Shown here: piece after piece, positions 32,973 to 41,894 of the stretch
Numbering within the stretch: position 1 is the stretch's first letter
Layout: each line of letters opens with the position of its first letter
Origin: Nilaparvata lugens
Taxonomy: Eukaryota > Arthropoda > Insecta > Hemiptera > Delphacidae
NCBI RefSeq assembly: GCF_014356525.2
Contig: NC_052507.1
Coordinates: 42,079,295-42,143,294 of the forward strand
Direction: 5' to 3'
Length of the DNA: 64,000 nucleotides
Made by a program: the position numbers and the translations under genes
The notes under the pieces: model-generated
Told to the model about the DNA's origin: nothing
What the model saw: only the letters and a program-made list of their open reading frames with translations
Databases searched by the model: none

Positions 32973-35900
32973 AGTATCAACTGCGACAATAGGGGGGTAG
33001 GGGTTAACAACCCTTACTTCCGACATAATGCTGTTACAAGTAACAACAGTAGAAGAGCCTCTGACCATCGGCTGCAGTCGGATAGCAGTCAGGGATCAGG
33101 TGGAGAGGCCAGGATAGGATCCCAAACCGGATTAGATCAGGAACAACAGCAACGCTTTGTGTGGACGGATGACCTTCGGAATGATTTGCTTATATGCCTC
33201 GAGGGTAGTTCTCCTAGGCGAAGAGGATATATGGCACGTTTGCAAAGAAGCTGGTTGCAAAAGCATCCAGATCTGCAATTCTCTGCACAAAAACTGAGAG
33301 ACTATGTATCCTATTTGCGGAAAAGTGGGTACACAGCAGTGAAACCAGTTGTTGGAAATGAGGAGATTAATGAGTTGACACCGCCAGGAGATCAGGTGGA
33401 AGAACAGCCCAGAACTGGAATCATTGAGCCCCATTTAGAAGCAGATTTGGGTGCTAGGAGGAAGAACACCAACCTAAAACTCAATCTGAAGCCACAAGAA
33501 CTGGCTCAGTTGGATCAAGGCCTCATGGAGAGACTCCCGGACAATGTGGATATCCTCACGTTGAATGAAGCTGTCTATCAGATAGTTCTTTCCAGAACTA
33601 GGCCAAAGCCTAAAGATGGTGGCTTCATATTCAAAGCCAGGAAGAGGATGGAACAGCTTCTAAAGAAAATAACGACAGCTAGACAGCAGGCATCCAGAGT
33701 TCAAAGTGTGATTGACTTCTTGAAAGCAGGAAGAGTATTTACCCCAAGAATAAGGAGGATAGCTCATAAGATAAGACAGCAGCATCACACTTTGAATGTG
33801 AGAGTACTTCTCACTATCAAACAACATTGTATAGACAGGATACAGGCACTGAAAATTGCTCAACAGTCCTTGAAAAAGAGAGTTAGATGGGTTGATGATA
33901 ATGCTACATTCAGCCTCAACCCTTCAAGACTGTTGGAGGGACAAAAACCTGTAGAAGCAAACAATGCACTACCTGCTGTAGAGGAGATTGAAGCTTTCTG
34001 GGGGTCAATCTATGAGGTTCGGCCTCTGCTAAATAAGGAGACTCCTGCCTTGGGGGCCTTTGCTGACATGTGCAGATCCATACGGAATGAGAGGGAGGAT
34101 TGTGCACCAGTAACTGAGGAGGAGGTGAGAGGAGTGATTAGAGGCTTAAGGAACTTCGCCTCACCAGGCCCTGATGGTATTAGTGGGTACTGGTGGAAAC
34201 ATCTGCCTTGTACCCATCGTCACTTGGCACGGATATTCACCAATTATTTGTGTGAACATCACCCCATCCCAGGTTGGCTGGTGGAAGGAAGAACGATCCT
34301 CCTACCCAAAAAGGGTGATTTGTCCAACCCAGGCAATTATAGACCAATCACCTGCCTGAATGTCTGCTACAAGATCCTTACAAGGATCATAAGTGATCGA
34401 ATATTGCAGCACATTCAGCCAGTATGGCAGCAGTGTTTTGAGCAGCGGGGCAGTAAAAGGAACATGGCGGGCTGCAAAGAAAATTTGATTGCTGATAGAT
34501 GCATCATGCAAGATTCAGTTCAATATAAACGTAACCTGTCCATGGCCTGGATTGATTACAGGAAGGCATTTGATACCACATCACACCAGCTAATAGTGCA
34601 CTTATTACAATGCCTTTCTGTGCCTCCAAGCATAGTGAGATGCCTGGAAGATCTGTTTGCCCTGTGGAAAACCCGTTTTGAGGTCAGATCACAGCAGAGG
34701 ATGGTGTCAACTAGAGTGGTAACTTATAGGAGAGGTGTCTTCCAAGGAGATTCATTGAGCCCTCTTCTATTCTGCATTTCACTGCTGCCATTGTCTGCTG
34801 CCCTGAAGAAAACAAAGGGCTATTGCTGTGGCACACCAGGAAACAGGATCCATAGAGTGAGCCACCTTTTCTATATGGATGACTTGAAGATTTATGCAGC
34901 TAGCAAATCTGACCTCAAGTTGGCTGTAGGTGTGGTGCAGCGATATTCAAATGATATTGGCATGTCTTTCGGGTTGGACAAGTGTGCAGTAACACATCTC
35001 CTGAAAGGAAGGTTACAGGGCCTGGTGCAGGAAATGGAGCTTATTGATGGAAGCATAATAAGAGCCCTGAGAGCTGGAGAGTCATACCAGTATCTGGGAT
35101 TTGATCAGAATCAAGCTCAGGATGCTGTAAAAATAAAGATGGCTCTCTGCAGTGAGTATAAGAGGAGACTCAGGAGGCTCTGGTCATCTGAGTTATCTGG
35201 TAAGAATAAAGTTGAAGCCACCAACATGCTCGCTGTGCCGGTTCTCACCTACTCTTTTGGAGTGGTTAAGTGGAATCGGAATGAGCTCCAGGACCTGGAC
35301 AGGGAAACCCGAAAAAGGATGCACATGGAGAGAAGTTTACATCCCCGCTCTTCTGTTGCCCGAATATACCTGCCAAGGCATGAAGGGGGCAGAGGTCTAC
35401 TTGGTTTGGAGAATCTGCACAACAGGGTGGCCTTACAGTTTGCCTGCAGCATACAAAGATGCTCTGATCCCCTTATGCAGCTGGTTCATGACCATGAAGT
35501 TGCAGGGGTTGGGGCCTTCCTATATAAGGCAGCACAGCATGCGGCAGATACCCTTGGTCTCGATTTTCGCACTGATCGGGAGGAGGAGCATGAGCCTAAT
35601 CAGCTCAGGGCTAGAATAAAGACTGCTGAGTCCAGACTCCTGTTGCAGCAACATAAGGACAAGTCCTTGCATGGTGTTTTCTACAGGCATGTTGAGGAGC
35701 AAGGCTTGTCCAAGCCACTGACTTTTGCTTTTCTGAAGTCAGCAGCCCTGAAATCTGAGACTGAGGGTTTCATACTGGCATGTCAAGATGGTGTCATCAA
35801 CACATTGTCATACCGCAGCAGAGTAATGCACATGGATGTTCCTGATATCAGTTGCAGGGTGTGTCATAGAGCACCAGAGACGATCATGCACATCCTGTCT

Positions 35901-36458
35901 TCTTGTTCTGTGCATGCAACTGCAGGCTACATCCATCGACATAATGCTGCTCTGCGAGTTCTCTATTACCATCTTAGACACTCATATGGTATCGACAAAA
36001 CACCAGTGCTGCCTTATGCCCCAGGGGAGATTGAATCTGTTGTGGGGAATGAGAGGTGCCGAATTTATTGGAATTACTCATTCTCTACCACCAGGCTTTT
36101 AAGAGCCACAAAGCCTGATGTTGTCCTCCTTGACATCACTTCGAAGACAATGTATGTCATTGAGTTTTCAGCACCAGCTGAGGGTAACATTGTCACCAAA
36201 GAGGAGGAAAAACAGACGAAATATCATGACCTACTAATGGAGCTGCGCAGGCTAAACCCAGGCTACTCTGTGAGAATGGTGGTGTTGATTGTAGGTGTAC
36301 TGGGAGGCATGAGACCTTCATTTTTGGCCAACCTTAGAACGATTCCAGCCTGTGAGAGACCTGCTGCTGTGCTTGCAGGTCAGATGCAGAAGGCTGTCAT
36401 TCTTGGATCATTACGTCTACTCAGAGCAAACGATTTAATGGTAACGGACCCAGTATGA
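32973..36458 (+). CDS. R4/Dong-like ORF: reverse transcriptase with restriction-like endonuclease
   Basis: Single uninterrupted frame from 32973 (after an in-frame TGA) to TGA at 36456. No ATG occurs until 33231, although GTG occurs at 33159. Counting from 33159: N-terminal helical region (1-250); RT with LLPKKGDLSNPGNYRPITCL near 381-400, AWIDYRKAFDT (Asp465), RRGVFQGDSLSPL near 524-536 and YMDD at 572-575; zinc knuckle C-x2-C-x8-H-x4-C at 899-916; endonuclease signature KPD (985-987) followed by IEF (Glu1002) and KYHDL. The product would copy its RNA at a nicked chromosomal target. All catalytic residues that can be recognised are present, so it may be active or recently active. Confidence 0.85.
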   Translation, partial: SINCDNRGVGVNNPYFRHNAVTSNNSRRASDHRLQSDSSQGSGGEARIGSQTGLDQEQQQRFVWTDDLRNDLLICLEGSSPRRRGYMARLQRSWLQKHPDLQFSAQKLRDYVSYLRKSGYTAVKPVVGNEEINELTPPGDQVEEQPRTGIIEPHLEADLGARRKNTNLKLNLKPQELAQLDQGLMERLPDNVDILTLNEAVYQIVLSRTRPKPKDGGFIFKARKRMEQLLKKITTARQQASRVQSVIDFLKAGRVFTPRIRRIAHKIRQQHHTLNVRVLLTIKQHCIDRIQALKIAQQSLKKRVRWVDDNATFSLNPSRLLEGQKPVEANNALPAVEEIEAFWGSIYEVRPLLNKETPALGAFADMCRSIRNEREDCAPVTEEEVRGVIRGLRNFASPGPDGISGYWWKHLPCTHRHLARIFTNYLCEHHPIPGWLVEGRTILLPKKGDLSNPGNYRPITCLNVCYKILTRIISDRILQHIQPVWQQCFEQRGSKRNMAGCKENLIADRCIMQDSVQYKRNLSMAWIDYRKAFDTTSHQLIVHLLQCLSVPPSIVRCLEDLFALWKTRFEVRSQQRMVSTRVVTYRRGVFQGDSLSPLLFCISLLPLSAALKKTKGYCCGTPGNRIHRVSHLFYMDDLKIYAASKSDLKLAVGVVQRYSNDIGMSFGLDKCAVTHLLKGRLQGLVQEMELIDGSIIRALRAGESYQYLGFDQNQAQDAVKIKMALCSEYKRRLRRLWSSELSGKNKVEATNMLAVPVLTYSFGVVKWNRNELQDLDRETRKRMHMERSLHPRSSVARIYLPRHEGGRGLLGLENLHNRVALQFACSIQRCSDPLMQLVHDHEVAGVGAFLYKAAQHAADTLGLDFRTDREEEHEPNQLRARIKTAESRLLLQQHKDKSLHGVFYRHVEEQGLSKPLTFAFLKSAALKSETEGFILACQDGVINTLSYRSRVMHMDVPDISCRVCHRAPETIMHILSSCSVHATAGYIHRHNAALRVLYYHLRHSYGIDKTPVLPYAPGEIESVVGNERCRIYWNYSFSTTRLLRATKPDVVLLDITSKTMYVIEFSAPAEGNIVTKEEEKQTKYHDLLMELRRLNPGYSVRMVVLIVGVLGGMRPSFLANLRTIPACERPAAVLAGQMQKAVILGSLRLLRANDLMVTDPV

Positions 36459-36563
36459 TTGTTTACCACATGGACATGTGGAGCACTCACTCTGGAAAAA
36501 TCGCTTGTCACTCTTCCTTGGGGGTCGGAGCCCAGGGAAATGGTGGTCAAGCAAAACCTCAAA
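36459..36563 (+). other. 3' untranslated region of the Dong-like element
   Basis: Short 3' region with CCACATGGACATGTGG (36469-36484, a perfect palindrome) and GGGGGTCGGAGCCCAGGGAA. In this group the RT recognises the 3' end of its RNA, so the hairpin may matter. Confidence 0.5.
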
Positions 36564-36577
36564 CAATAATAATAATA

Positions 36578-36615
<38 letters not shown>

Positions 36616-36632
36616 TAATAATAATAATAATA
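36564..36632. repeat. (TAA)n tail of the Dong-like element
   Basis: About 68 bases of AATAATAAT with a few two-base slips. It forms the 3' tail/target repeat of the element. The minus-strand poly-Ile/Leu/Tyr ORF across it is an artefact. Confidence 0.9.
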
Positions 36633-36715
36633 GAGTGGATAATGATGGTCAAGTCAGGAAGTCACAAGGAGTGATCAAAAGGCCAAATAGATACTCTGAT
36701 TCGAATTTCTGGTAA
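36632..36715 (+). pseudogene. gypsy element 2, end of pol resumed after the insertions
   Basis: Directly after the TAA tail an open frame reads RVDNDGQVRKSQGVIKRPNR and YSDSNFW, then TAA at 36713-36715. The basic, Pro/Arg/Tyr-rich end is typical of the tail of gypsy pol after the integrase. It fits as the missing end of the frame that stops at 31762. The insertion length changes the numerical frame but not the gene. Confidence 0.55.
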
Positions 36716-37075
36716 TTATGGATTTGTTGCTCAACCGAAAATGTTGTAATGTCTTCTTATTGTTTAATATTGAAATGTTATGTTTAAGTTAATATGTCTT
36801 GTCTAGTTGAAAGTCAATCAAGTTAGTCAGTCAATTTGGTCTGTATATCAATAAAAAAAACTGTACTATCGGTTATGTCTTAAGTATGTCGTTTTTTTGT
36901 CATATAATCAATTATTATGAGTATATGGATGTCTGTCATGAGTATAGTCTAGTATTTATGATAACGTCTTTATTGGAAATTGTCTTATGTGAAGTTTCAG
37001 TCTTATAAACATGTATTATTTAAAATGTCTTGATCTTGAAAGTTTTGAAGTCTTGTCAATTAAAGGGGGGAGCAG
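36716..37075 (+). other. gypsy element 2, 3' untranslated region and polypurine tract
   Basis: AT-rich with many GTCTT/TGTCTT repeats. AAAGGGGGGAGCAG at 37062-37075 is a polypurine tract in the right place next to the LTR. Confidence 0.6.
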
Positions 37076-37302
37076 TGTAGTGTTGGGAATCCTGCTCATG
37101 ACGTCAGAAAAGCAATGGAGTGAAGTCTTTATATTAAGCCAGTCGGGCGGTCTAGTTTTGTAAAGTCTTTTTTGTGAGTTAAAAGTAATAAGTCAATGAA
37201 GAATCAAGTGTCTAACAGACTTTTATTAACGAGTACTCCAAATAATCATATTAAATTATAAACATTATTAATAGTCTCCTGGTTCACATTATCCACATCA
37301 CA
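37076..37302 (+). repeat. gypsy element 2, 3' LTR (perhaps cut at its right end)
   Basis: Starts TGTAGTGTTGGGAATCCTGC after the polypurine tract. It contains a palindromic ATGACGTCA-type site (37099) and TTTATATTAAGC (possible TATA region, about 37126). The right end ...CACATCACA abuts the LTR of the next element at 37303, which may have inserted into it. No second copy is present for comparison. Confidence 0.6.
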
Positions 37303-37656
37303 TTCTGAGTAGATTTTCGCCCACACCTTCTTCTACTAGAACTCCCAGTGTCGCTCTGGGCCGGCTAGACTCAGTCGGCGTCTGAGCCGCAGCAGGGCAC
37401 AGGAGTCTTGGTGGGGTCCGCCAACCACCCTCGTTCGAGTCGGGGGTTGAAACAGAGCCTTGAGTACTTTGGAGAAATGTTTCCCTCTTTTAGGTAAGAG
37501 GAGCCGTGCTTTCGCACTGCCAAACAGGGTTGGGTGTGGAGTGAAAGGAGTAGGATCACTGCGGTGTCCGCAGTGAGGGAGGTCTCTGTGACGGGAATAA
37601 CGTTCCCAATTGCCACAATGTGTCCTCTTGTGTGTCTTAGATCTATAAACTGGAGT
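37303..37656 (-). repeat. Element 3, truncated left LTR
   Basis: Matches 40640-41000 almost base for base (TTCTGAGTAGATTTTCGCCC at one end, ATCTATAAACTGGAGT at the other). The match ends abruptly at 37656 where RT coding sequence begins, so the 5' part of this LTR was lost with the RNase H/integrase region. Confidence 0.85.
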
Positions 37657-38380
37657 TAATCCTAGAAAACTCCGGAGCATCCTGAGCCGCTGTGGAGTTG
37701 GGAATTCGTTTACAGCTCTCACTGTTTCAGGATCGGTCCTGAGTCCTTGCTCTGTCACTATGTGACCCAAGTAGTGTAGCTCCCGCTTCAAGAACTGGCA
37801 TTTCTCCTAGTTGATTATCAAGCCAGCCTCTCTCAGCCTACTGAACACTCTAGCTAAATTTAGCATATGAGCCTCCATCGTTTCTCCCAGGGCGATGACA
37901 TCCTCTAGGTAAGCGAAAGCACAGGGTTCCAATTCCGGTCCAATTACCCAGTCTAGAAGACACTTAAATGTAGCTCCAGCCGAGTGTAGACCAAACGGCA
38001 TCATCCGGAATTGGAATAGCCCTCTTTCAGGAACCGTAAACGCTGTAAGCTGCTTACTCTGCTCCTCCAATGGTACTTGCCAGTACCCGCTCTCCAAGTC
38101 GATTGAAGAAATGTATTTAGCGTTCCTCAATCGATCCAAAATACCTGTCATATTCAGCAAGGGATATGCATCTCGTTCCGTGAGTGCATTAATCTGCCGG
38201 AAATCAATGCAAAATCACATCTTTCCATTAGCCTTCTTCACCAAGACAATTGGTGAACTCCAAGGGCTACTGCTCGGCTCGATAACCCGCTGATCGAGCA
38301 TACTGTCCACCTCCTCGTTTATCACCGCTTGCATAAGTGGATTGCATGGATATGGACGTTGTCGAAACGGCTCAGCTCCT
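37640..38380 (-). pseudogene. Element 3 reverse transcriptase, damaged active site
   Basis: Minus-strand frames give the RT N-terminus, then one TGA in what should be GKMRFCIDFRQ (about 38213-38217), then SSIDLESGYWQVPLEEQSKQ (motif A) and MMPFGLHSAGATF (motif B). The motif C reads AYLEDVIAL: the first Asp of YxDD is replaced by Glu. HYLGHIVTEQGLRTDPETV, PTPQRLRMLRSFLG and the junction to LTR sequence follow near 37656. Not functional. Confidence 0.85.
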
Positions 38381-38384
38381 TCCT

Positions 38385-38843
38385 TCAGCCTGATTTTTGA
38401 ACCAGGAGGTGAGTCGCACCTGGCACATCTCTGAATTTTTTCAGCTCCGTCTCCAGGAATTTTTTGAAATCCTCCTTTTCTGAAGTGACTGCTGCCACCT
38501 GTCCCACTAAAGCCGGAGGCAATATCATCCTCCTCTGCCTTAGATCAAGTCTCGCTTGAATCGCTCTCAAATGACTTAATCCCAAAATCATTTCGGATTC
38601 CAACTCATTGAACACTGCCACCCTCCAGTAGACTCTTCCACTACACACCTCAGCAGTCAGCTTCAGCTCCTCCACTACCGGAAGCTTCTCTCCAGTCACC
38701 AAAACAGGTTGATGACTAATTGGTTTAATCTGGCAATCGCCAGACTTCTTCAGTCGTCTTGCTGCCTCTCCAGAGACATAGAACGACTCAGCCTCAGTAT
38801 CGACCAGTGCATTGAGCCAGACATCTTGGACACATACCAGCAT
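38385..38843 (-). pseudogene. Element 3 second retropepsin-like domain
   Basis: Contains NALVDTEAESFYVS where a retropepsin has DTGA; the catalytic Asp is present but Gly is changed to Glu. EMILGLSHLRAI is the usual ILG end of the fold. It follows, in another frame, the protease-like segment at 38900-39100. The C-terminal part leads towards RT (FKKFLETELKKFRDVPG). Confidence 0.65.
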
Positions 38844-39285
38844 GAAGATGTGTGTCTCCTGTGGGTAGCACTTCTTGGCCGACTTTCAGGTTGATTTCCA
38901 CCTTCCCATACAGCCGCGCCGCGGTTCCATTTGCCAAGATTGCACCTCTCTCTGTCGGAGTTCTCCTTGCACATCCAGCTGCTTCCAAGCTTGCAAACAT
39001 TGCCAAGCTTAAGTAGTTGGATTCAGCTCCTGTATCGAGTAAAGCTCGATATTGGTGGCCAGCTACCTCGACTGTGGTATACAGCCTGTTGTCGAACTGT
39101 GACTCCAGTTCCAGTTGAAGCTGATTCCTGGTTCTCACCACGGCAGCTTTGTCTGTCATCCTCTTGTGGTCCTTCTCACAGGTGCAACTGGGACGAGGTG
39201 TCCTACAGGCCGCGCAGAGAGAAATCTCAGGGCATTCTGACCTCCAGTGTCCCGCTTTCTTGCACTGCCAGCAGACAGGTCTCAC
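38794..39285 (-). pseudogene. Element 3 gag CCHC knuckle and first retropepsin-like domain
   Basis: CWQCKKAGHWRSEC is a C-x2-C-x4-H-x4-C zinc knuckle; a second Cys cluster (CAACRTPRPSCTC) follows. Then ALLDTGAESNYLSLAMF, a normal DTGA retropepsin active site, and a flap-like LANGTAARLYGKVEINLKVG. The frame is lost before an ILG motif, where the second DT(E)A domain begins in another frame. Confidence 0.75.
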
Positions 39286-39488
39286 TGGAGTCGACTCCGC
39301 CGTCGTTGGGTTGTTGTAGGCTCCGGCTCAGGGCGCGATTTCACAGGTTTACGAACCTCCTCCTGTTTCGCAGCCCGCTGCCTCTGCTGAGCGCTTTTCT
39401 TCTCTGACTTTATCCTCTCATACTGCCTGGCCAGCTTGAGCAGATCATCCACCAAATAGCATTTGGCTTTCCTGATGTACAGCTTGTA
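39286..39488 (-). pseudogene. Element 3 gag, basic linker
   Basis: Out-of-frame continuation between the two gag pieces: minus-strand reading gives a Lys/Arg/Gln-rich linker (YERIKSEKKSAQQRQRAAKQ). A stop interrupts it near 39489. Confidence 0.55.
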
Positions 39489-39902
39489 TCAGGGTAGAAG
39501 ATTCTTGTAGAGCCTCTGCAGCTGGTGGCTGACTGAGAAATCTCCTCTCCACCTCATGAGGGTCTGAAGTTCCTCTACATAGTCGTCAATGGCCTCGCCT
39601 TCTCGCTGCCATTGACCCAAGATTTGAGTATCCAGGTCTTCCTCGTAGGTTGCTGGATAATAACGAGACCGAAAGTCTCTTACAAAATCGTTCCAATGAT
39701 GCCAGAACCCTCTCCAGTTCCGCATCCATAAGGAATACCTTCCCGCTAGCATTTCTGGTAGCGCCGGGAACAACTGCTCTCCTGTCAGCCCATAGGCTTG
39801 TTGTAGCTCCTCAAGGCGCTCTAGGAAACTAGGAGCGTCTCCGTTGCCATCATATGACAACCTCCATCCCCGAACTTTATCACAAACCGTCCCTGGGTCC
39901 AT
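39489..39902 (-). pseudogene. Element 3 gag, capsid-like part
   Basis: YDGNGDAPSFLERLEELQQA, LFPALPEMLAGRYSLWMRNW and FRSRYYPATYEEDL form the helical retrotransposon-gag region (core of Ty3/gypsy Gag), which assembles the particle. The frame ends at TGA/TAG codons on both sides. Confidence 0.75.
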
Positions 39903-39950
39903 AAATGGAGTGTGAGGGACTGCAGCTCGGCTCGGTGAGCGCGGTGCGTG

Positions 39951-40520
39951 TCAGGGCCTGTACTGGTAAGCCGATGACGCCTCTGGTCTCACTAATGCAG
40001 GTCTCGCATGATACAGTGAACCAGTATCTGCATGTGCCAGCATTGATCTCCGCAGCGCTGGTTGTATCACAGCCTCTTCACCTTGAGGCAGCGGTAGCAT
40101 GGTGAGACATTGCTGCCACTGTTCTGTTAATGCTCTCCGCAACTCGAAACAGGTGCCGTCTGTGGGCACCGAGTCCAGGAGCAAATCGACAGCGTCTCTG
40201 CTCCGCAATCGATACACCCATGAATGGCATGACTCGCCATCTGAAGCTGGTGACGCCTCCTCGGGCAGTTTTCCGAGTCTAGAAGACTCCTGATGATCCT
40301 CTTCTACAGGAGGCCACAAAGACGTTGCTCCTTCCGTCTCGTGATAGCTTGTACTAGCTCCATTGCTAGCCTGGTTTGGACTGCTGGTTTCGCCTCCCAT
40401 CTTCCTGTGATGGTCCACGAGAACCTTCCTCAGCTCCGCCATTGTACCCGTTGTAGGTAGCCCCACTGTCGTTGCTAGTTCCACTGCTTCATTCCGGTGG
40501 AGTTTGTAGACCCAGGACAC
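39951..40520 (-). pseudogene. Element 3 gag N-terminal part
   Basis: Two related helical segments: SWVYKLHRNEAVELATTVGL with MAELRKVLVDHH, and SWVYRLRSRDAVDLLLDSVP with CFELRRALTEQW. They look like a duplicated SAP-like ~35-residue unit (W-V-Y-x-L-x5-A-V-x-L...ELR). A Ser-rich linker separates them. ATG at 40520 is a reasonable start, about 115 bases after the LTR. It is joined to the capsid part by a frame change near 39920. Confidence 0.65.
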
Positions 40521-40616
40521 TCCTGGATTGCTGCTATCCTCTCACCCCTCCTTGTCTTCTCTGGCGTGATTACACTTCTCTTCTGTACTCATTGCTGCTT
40601 TTCTCCTCCTACTTTG

Positions 40617-40639
40617 AGCCCCACGTTCATGTGCCAATC
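40617..40639 (-). other. Element 3 probable primer-binding site
   Basis: Immediately downstream (minus sense) of the LTR end: TGGCACATGAACGTGGGGC. The TGG start fits a tRNA CCA end; the tRNA was not identified. Confidence 0.4.
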
Positions 40640-41000
40640 TTCTGAGTAGATTTTTGCCCACACCTTCTTCTACTAGAACTCCCAGTGTCGCTCTGGGCCG
40701 GCTAGACTCAGTCGGCGTCTGGGGTGGGCCGCAGCAGGGGACAGGAGTCTTGGTGGGGTATCCGCCAACCACCCTCGTTCGAGTCGGGGGTTGAAACAGA
40801 GCCTTGAGTACTTTGGAGAAATGTTTCCCTCTTTTAGGTAAGAGGGGCCGTACTTTTGCACTGCCAAACAGGGTTGGGTGTGGAGTGAAAGGAGTAGGAT
40901 TGCTGCGGTGTCCGCAGTGAGGGAGGTCTCTGTGATGGGAATAACGTTCCCGATTGCCACAATGTGTCCTCTTGTGTGTCTTAGATCTATTAACTGGAGT
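40640..41000 (-). repeat. Element 3 right LTR, part shared with the left copy
   Basis: The homologous region with 37303-37656. Beyond 41000 the sequence is present only here, so the full LTR probably extends further right. Confidence 0.8.
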
Positions 41001-41021
41001 CGGTCACCGGGTCACTATTCT

Positions 41022-41415
41022 CGGGAACCGGGCGTTTTCCGAGGCTCCGGATTGAACTCAGGGTTCTCGAAAAGGCTTTCCCTAGCCTCTCTCGAGGTCC
41101 TCTTGCAATTCCGGATTGAATCGACAAGCTGCAAGAGCCCGCGCACCGGACTTCTCTAAGTCCTAATCTTCGGGCACTGGGTGTCTTCCTGGGGTCCGGA
41201 TCGGTCTCGAAGTTCTCGCAAAGGCTTTCCCTAGCCTTTCTTGAGGTCCTCTTGCGATTCCAGATTGAATCGGCAAGCAGCGGGAGCCCGCGCACCGGAC
41301 TTCTCTTCTGAACACTAAGTCCAAGTCCTCGGGCACCGGGTGTCTTCCTGAGGTCTGGATCGAAGTCGGGGTTGTCGGAAAGGCTTTTCCTAGCCTTTCT
41401 CGAGGTCCTCGAGAT
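41022..41415 (-). repeat. Tandem ~150-160 bp repeat, 2.6 units
   Basis: Units begin at about 41022, 41171 and 41330 with CGGGCACCGGGTGTCTTCCT and contain CTTTCCCTAGCCTTTCTTGA and GCCCGCGCACCGGACTTCTC. It lies upstream (minus sense) of the LTR part shared by both ends, as U3 enhancer-like repeats would. The 178-codon ORF across it reflects the repeat. Confidence 0.8.
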
Positions 41416-41894
41416 GATGTACCAAGATGTAGTCAGGTTTTGATCAAAACCTGATGTGTCGCTGCTGGTTGTAACAGGCAAGTTGATGCCCAAACTCGTT
41501 GAAAAAGTCGAACAACACTCGTCCAAGTGTGTGTTGAACTGCGGAGCTTCCAGTGTCTGAGATTAATCACCTTCAACCTCAGACACAACTCCCGGTCGTC
41601 GAAGGATTCGGAGTACACTCAAAGCATGAGTTGTACTATGTTGCTAGCTGCGCGCTGCTTCCTTCACTCCTGTCGACCGCTCGCACTGGACTTCCCAACT
41701 AGACTGACTGCCTACCAGCCCTTTACGAGCCTCCCTCAGTGGCCGAGATGGAGGGGGGTAAGGATGCGCATCACCGCTGAGCGGTAGCACAGCGGCTGAT
41801 TTGCTCGTTGACCTCTGTGATTCCATCAGAGATAACCGAGCGTCATATAACAAGCCCCAAACTAAACTCCCTTCTTTAGTTACGATATACATCA
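41416..41894. other. Right margin of element 3 and unassigned sequence
   Basis: Several overlapping short ORFs without motifs. The element's true right end was not located. Moderate GC until about 41820. Confidence 0.35.

Larger units (their letters stand above)
32853..36632 (+). mobile_element. R4/Dong-like non-LTR retrotransposon, apparently full length
   Basis: About 3.8 kb: a structured 5' region (32853-33158), one long ORF, a short 3' region and a (TAA)n tail (36564-36632). The ORF carries an RT domain, a CCHC-type knuckle and a C-terminal restriction-like endonuclease instead of an APE domain, the layout of the R4/Dong group. Dong of Bombyx is known to sit in TAA repeats, and this copy has TAA repeats on both sides. 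It interrupts gypsy element 2 and adjoins the Harbinger piece. Confidence 0.85.
30291..37302 (+). mobile_element. Ty3/gypsy element 2 (RNase H end to 3' LTR), with nested insertions
   Basis: Plus-strand order: end of RNase H, integrase zinc finger, integrase core, C-terminal domain to about 31762; then inserted sequence (CCGGCG-rich repeat, Harbinger piece, R4/Dong element); then resumed gypsy frame at 36632-36715; then a 3' untranslated region, polypurine tract and LTR at 37076. The 5' half (gag to RT) is missing. Apart from one stop at 30840 the visible pol frame is open, so this copy is younger than the one at the left edge. Confidence 0.8.
37303..41530 (-). mobile_element. Ty3/gypsy-like element 3 (minus strand), internally deleted
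   Basis: Minus-strand order from right to left: LTR-like sequence with tandem repeats (to about 41530), LTR end at 40640, primer site, gag, CCHC knuckle, protease-like domains, RT, then a truncated LTR (37303-37656). RNase H and integrase are missing: RT sequence runs straight into the interior of the LTR near 37656. The element is also broken by stops and frame changes. GC content is well above that of its surroundings. Confidence 0.75.

Noticed and set aside
34302..35702. Several 60-155 codon ORFs inside the Dong-like gene on both strands
   Set aside because: Shadows of the 1,099-codon frame.
40990..41526. 178-codon minus ORF with repeated RKARKSL...DPD..KTP
   Set aside because: It is the translation of the LTR tandem repeat; not in register with gag.
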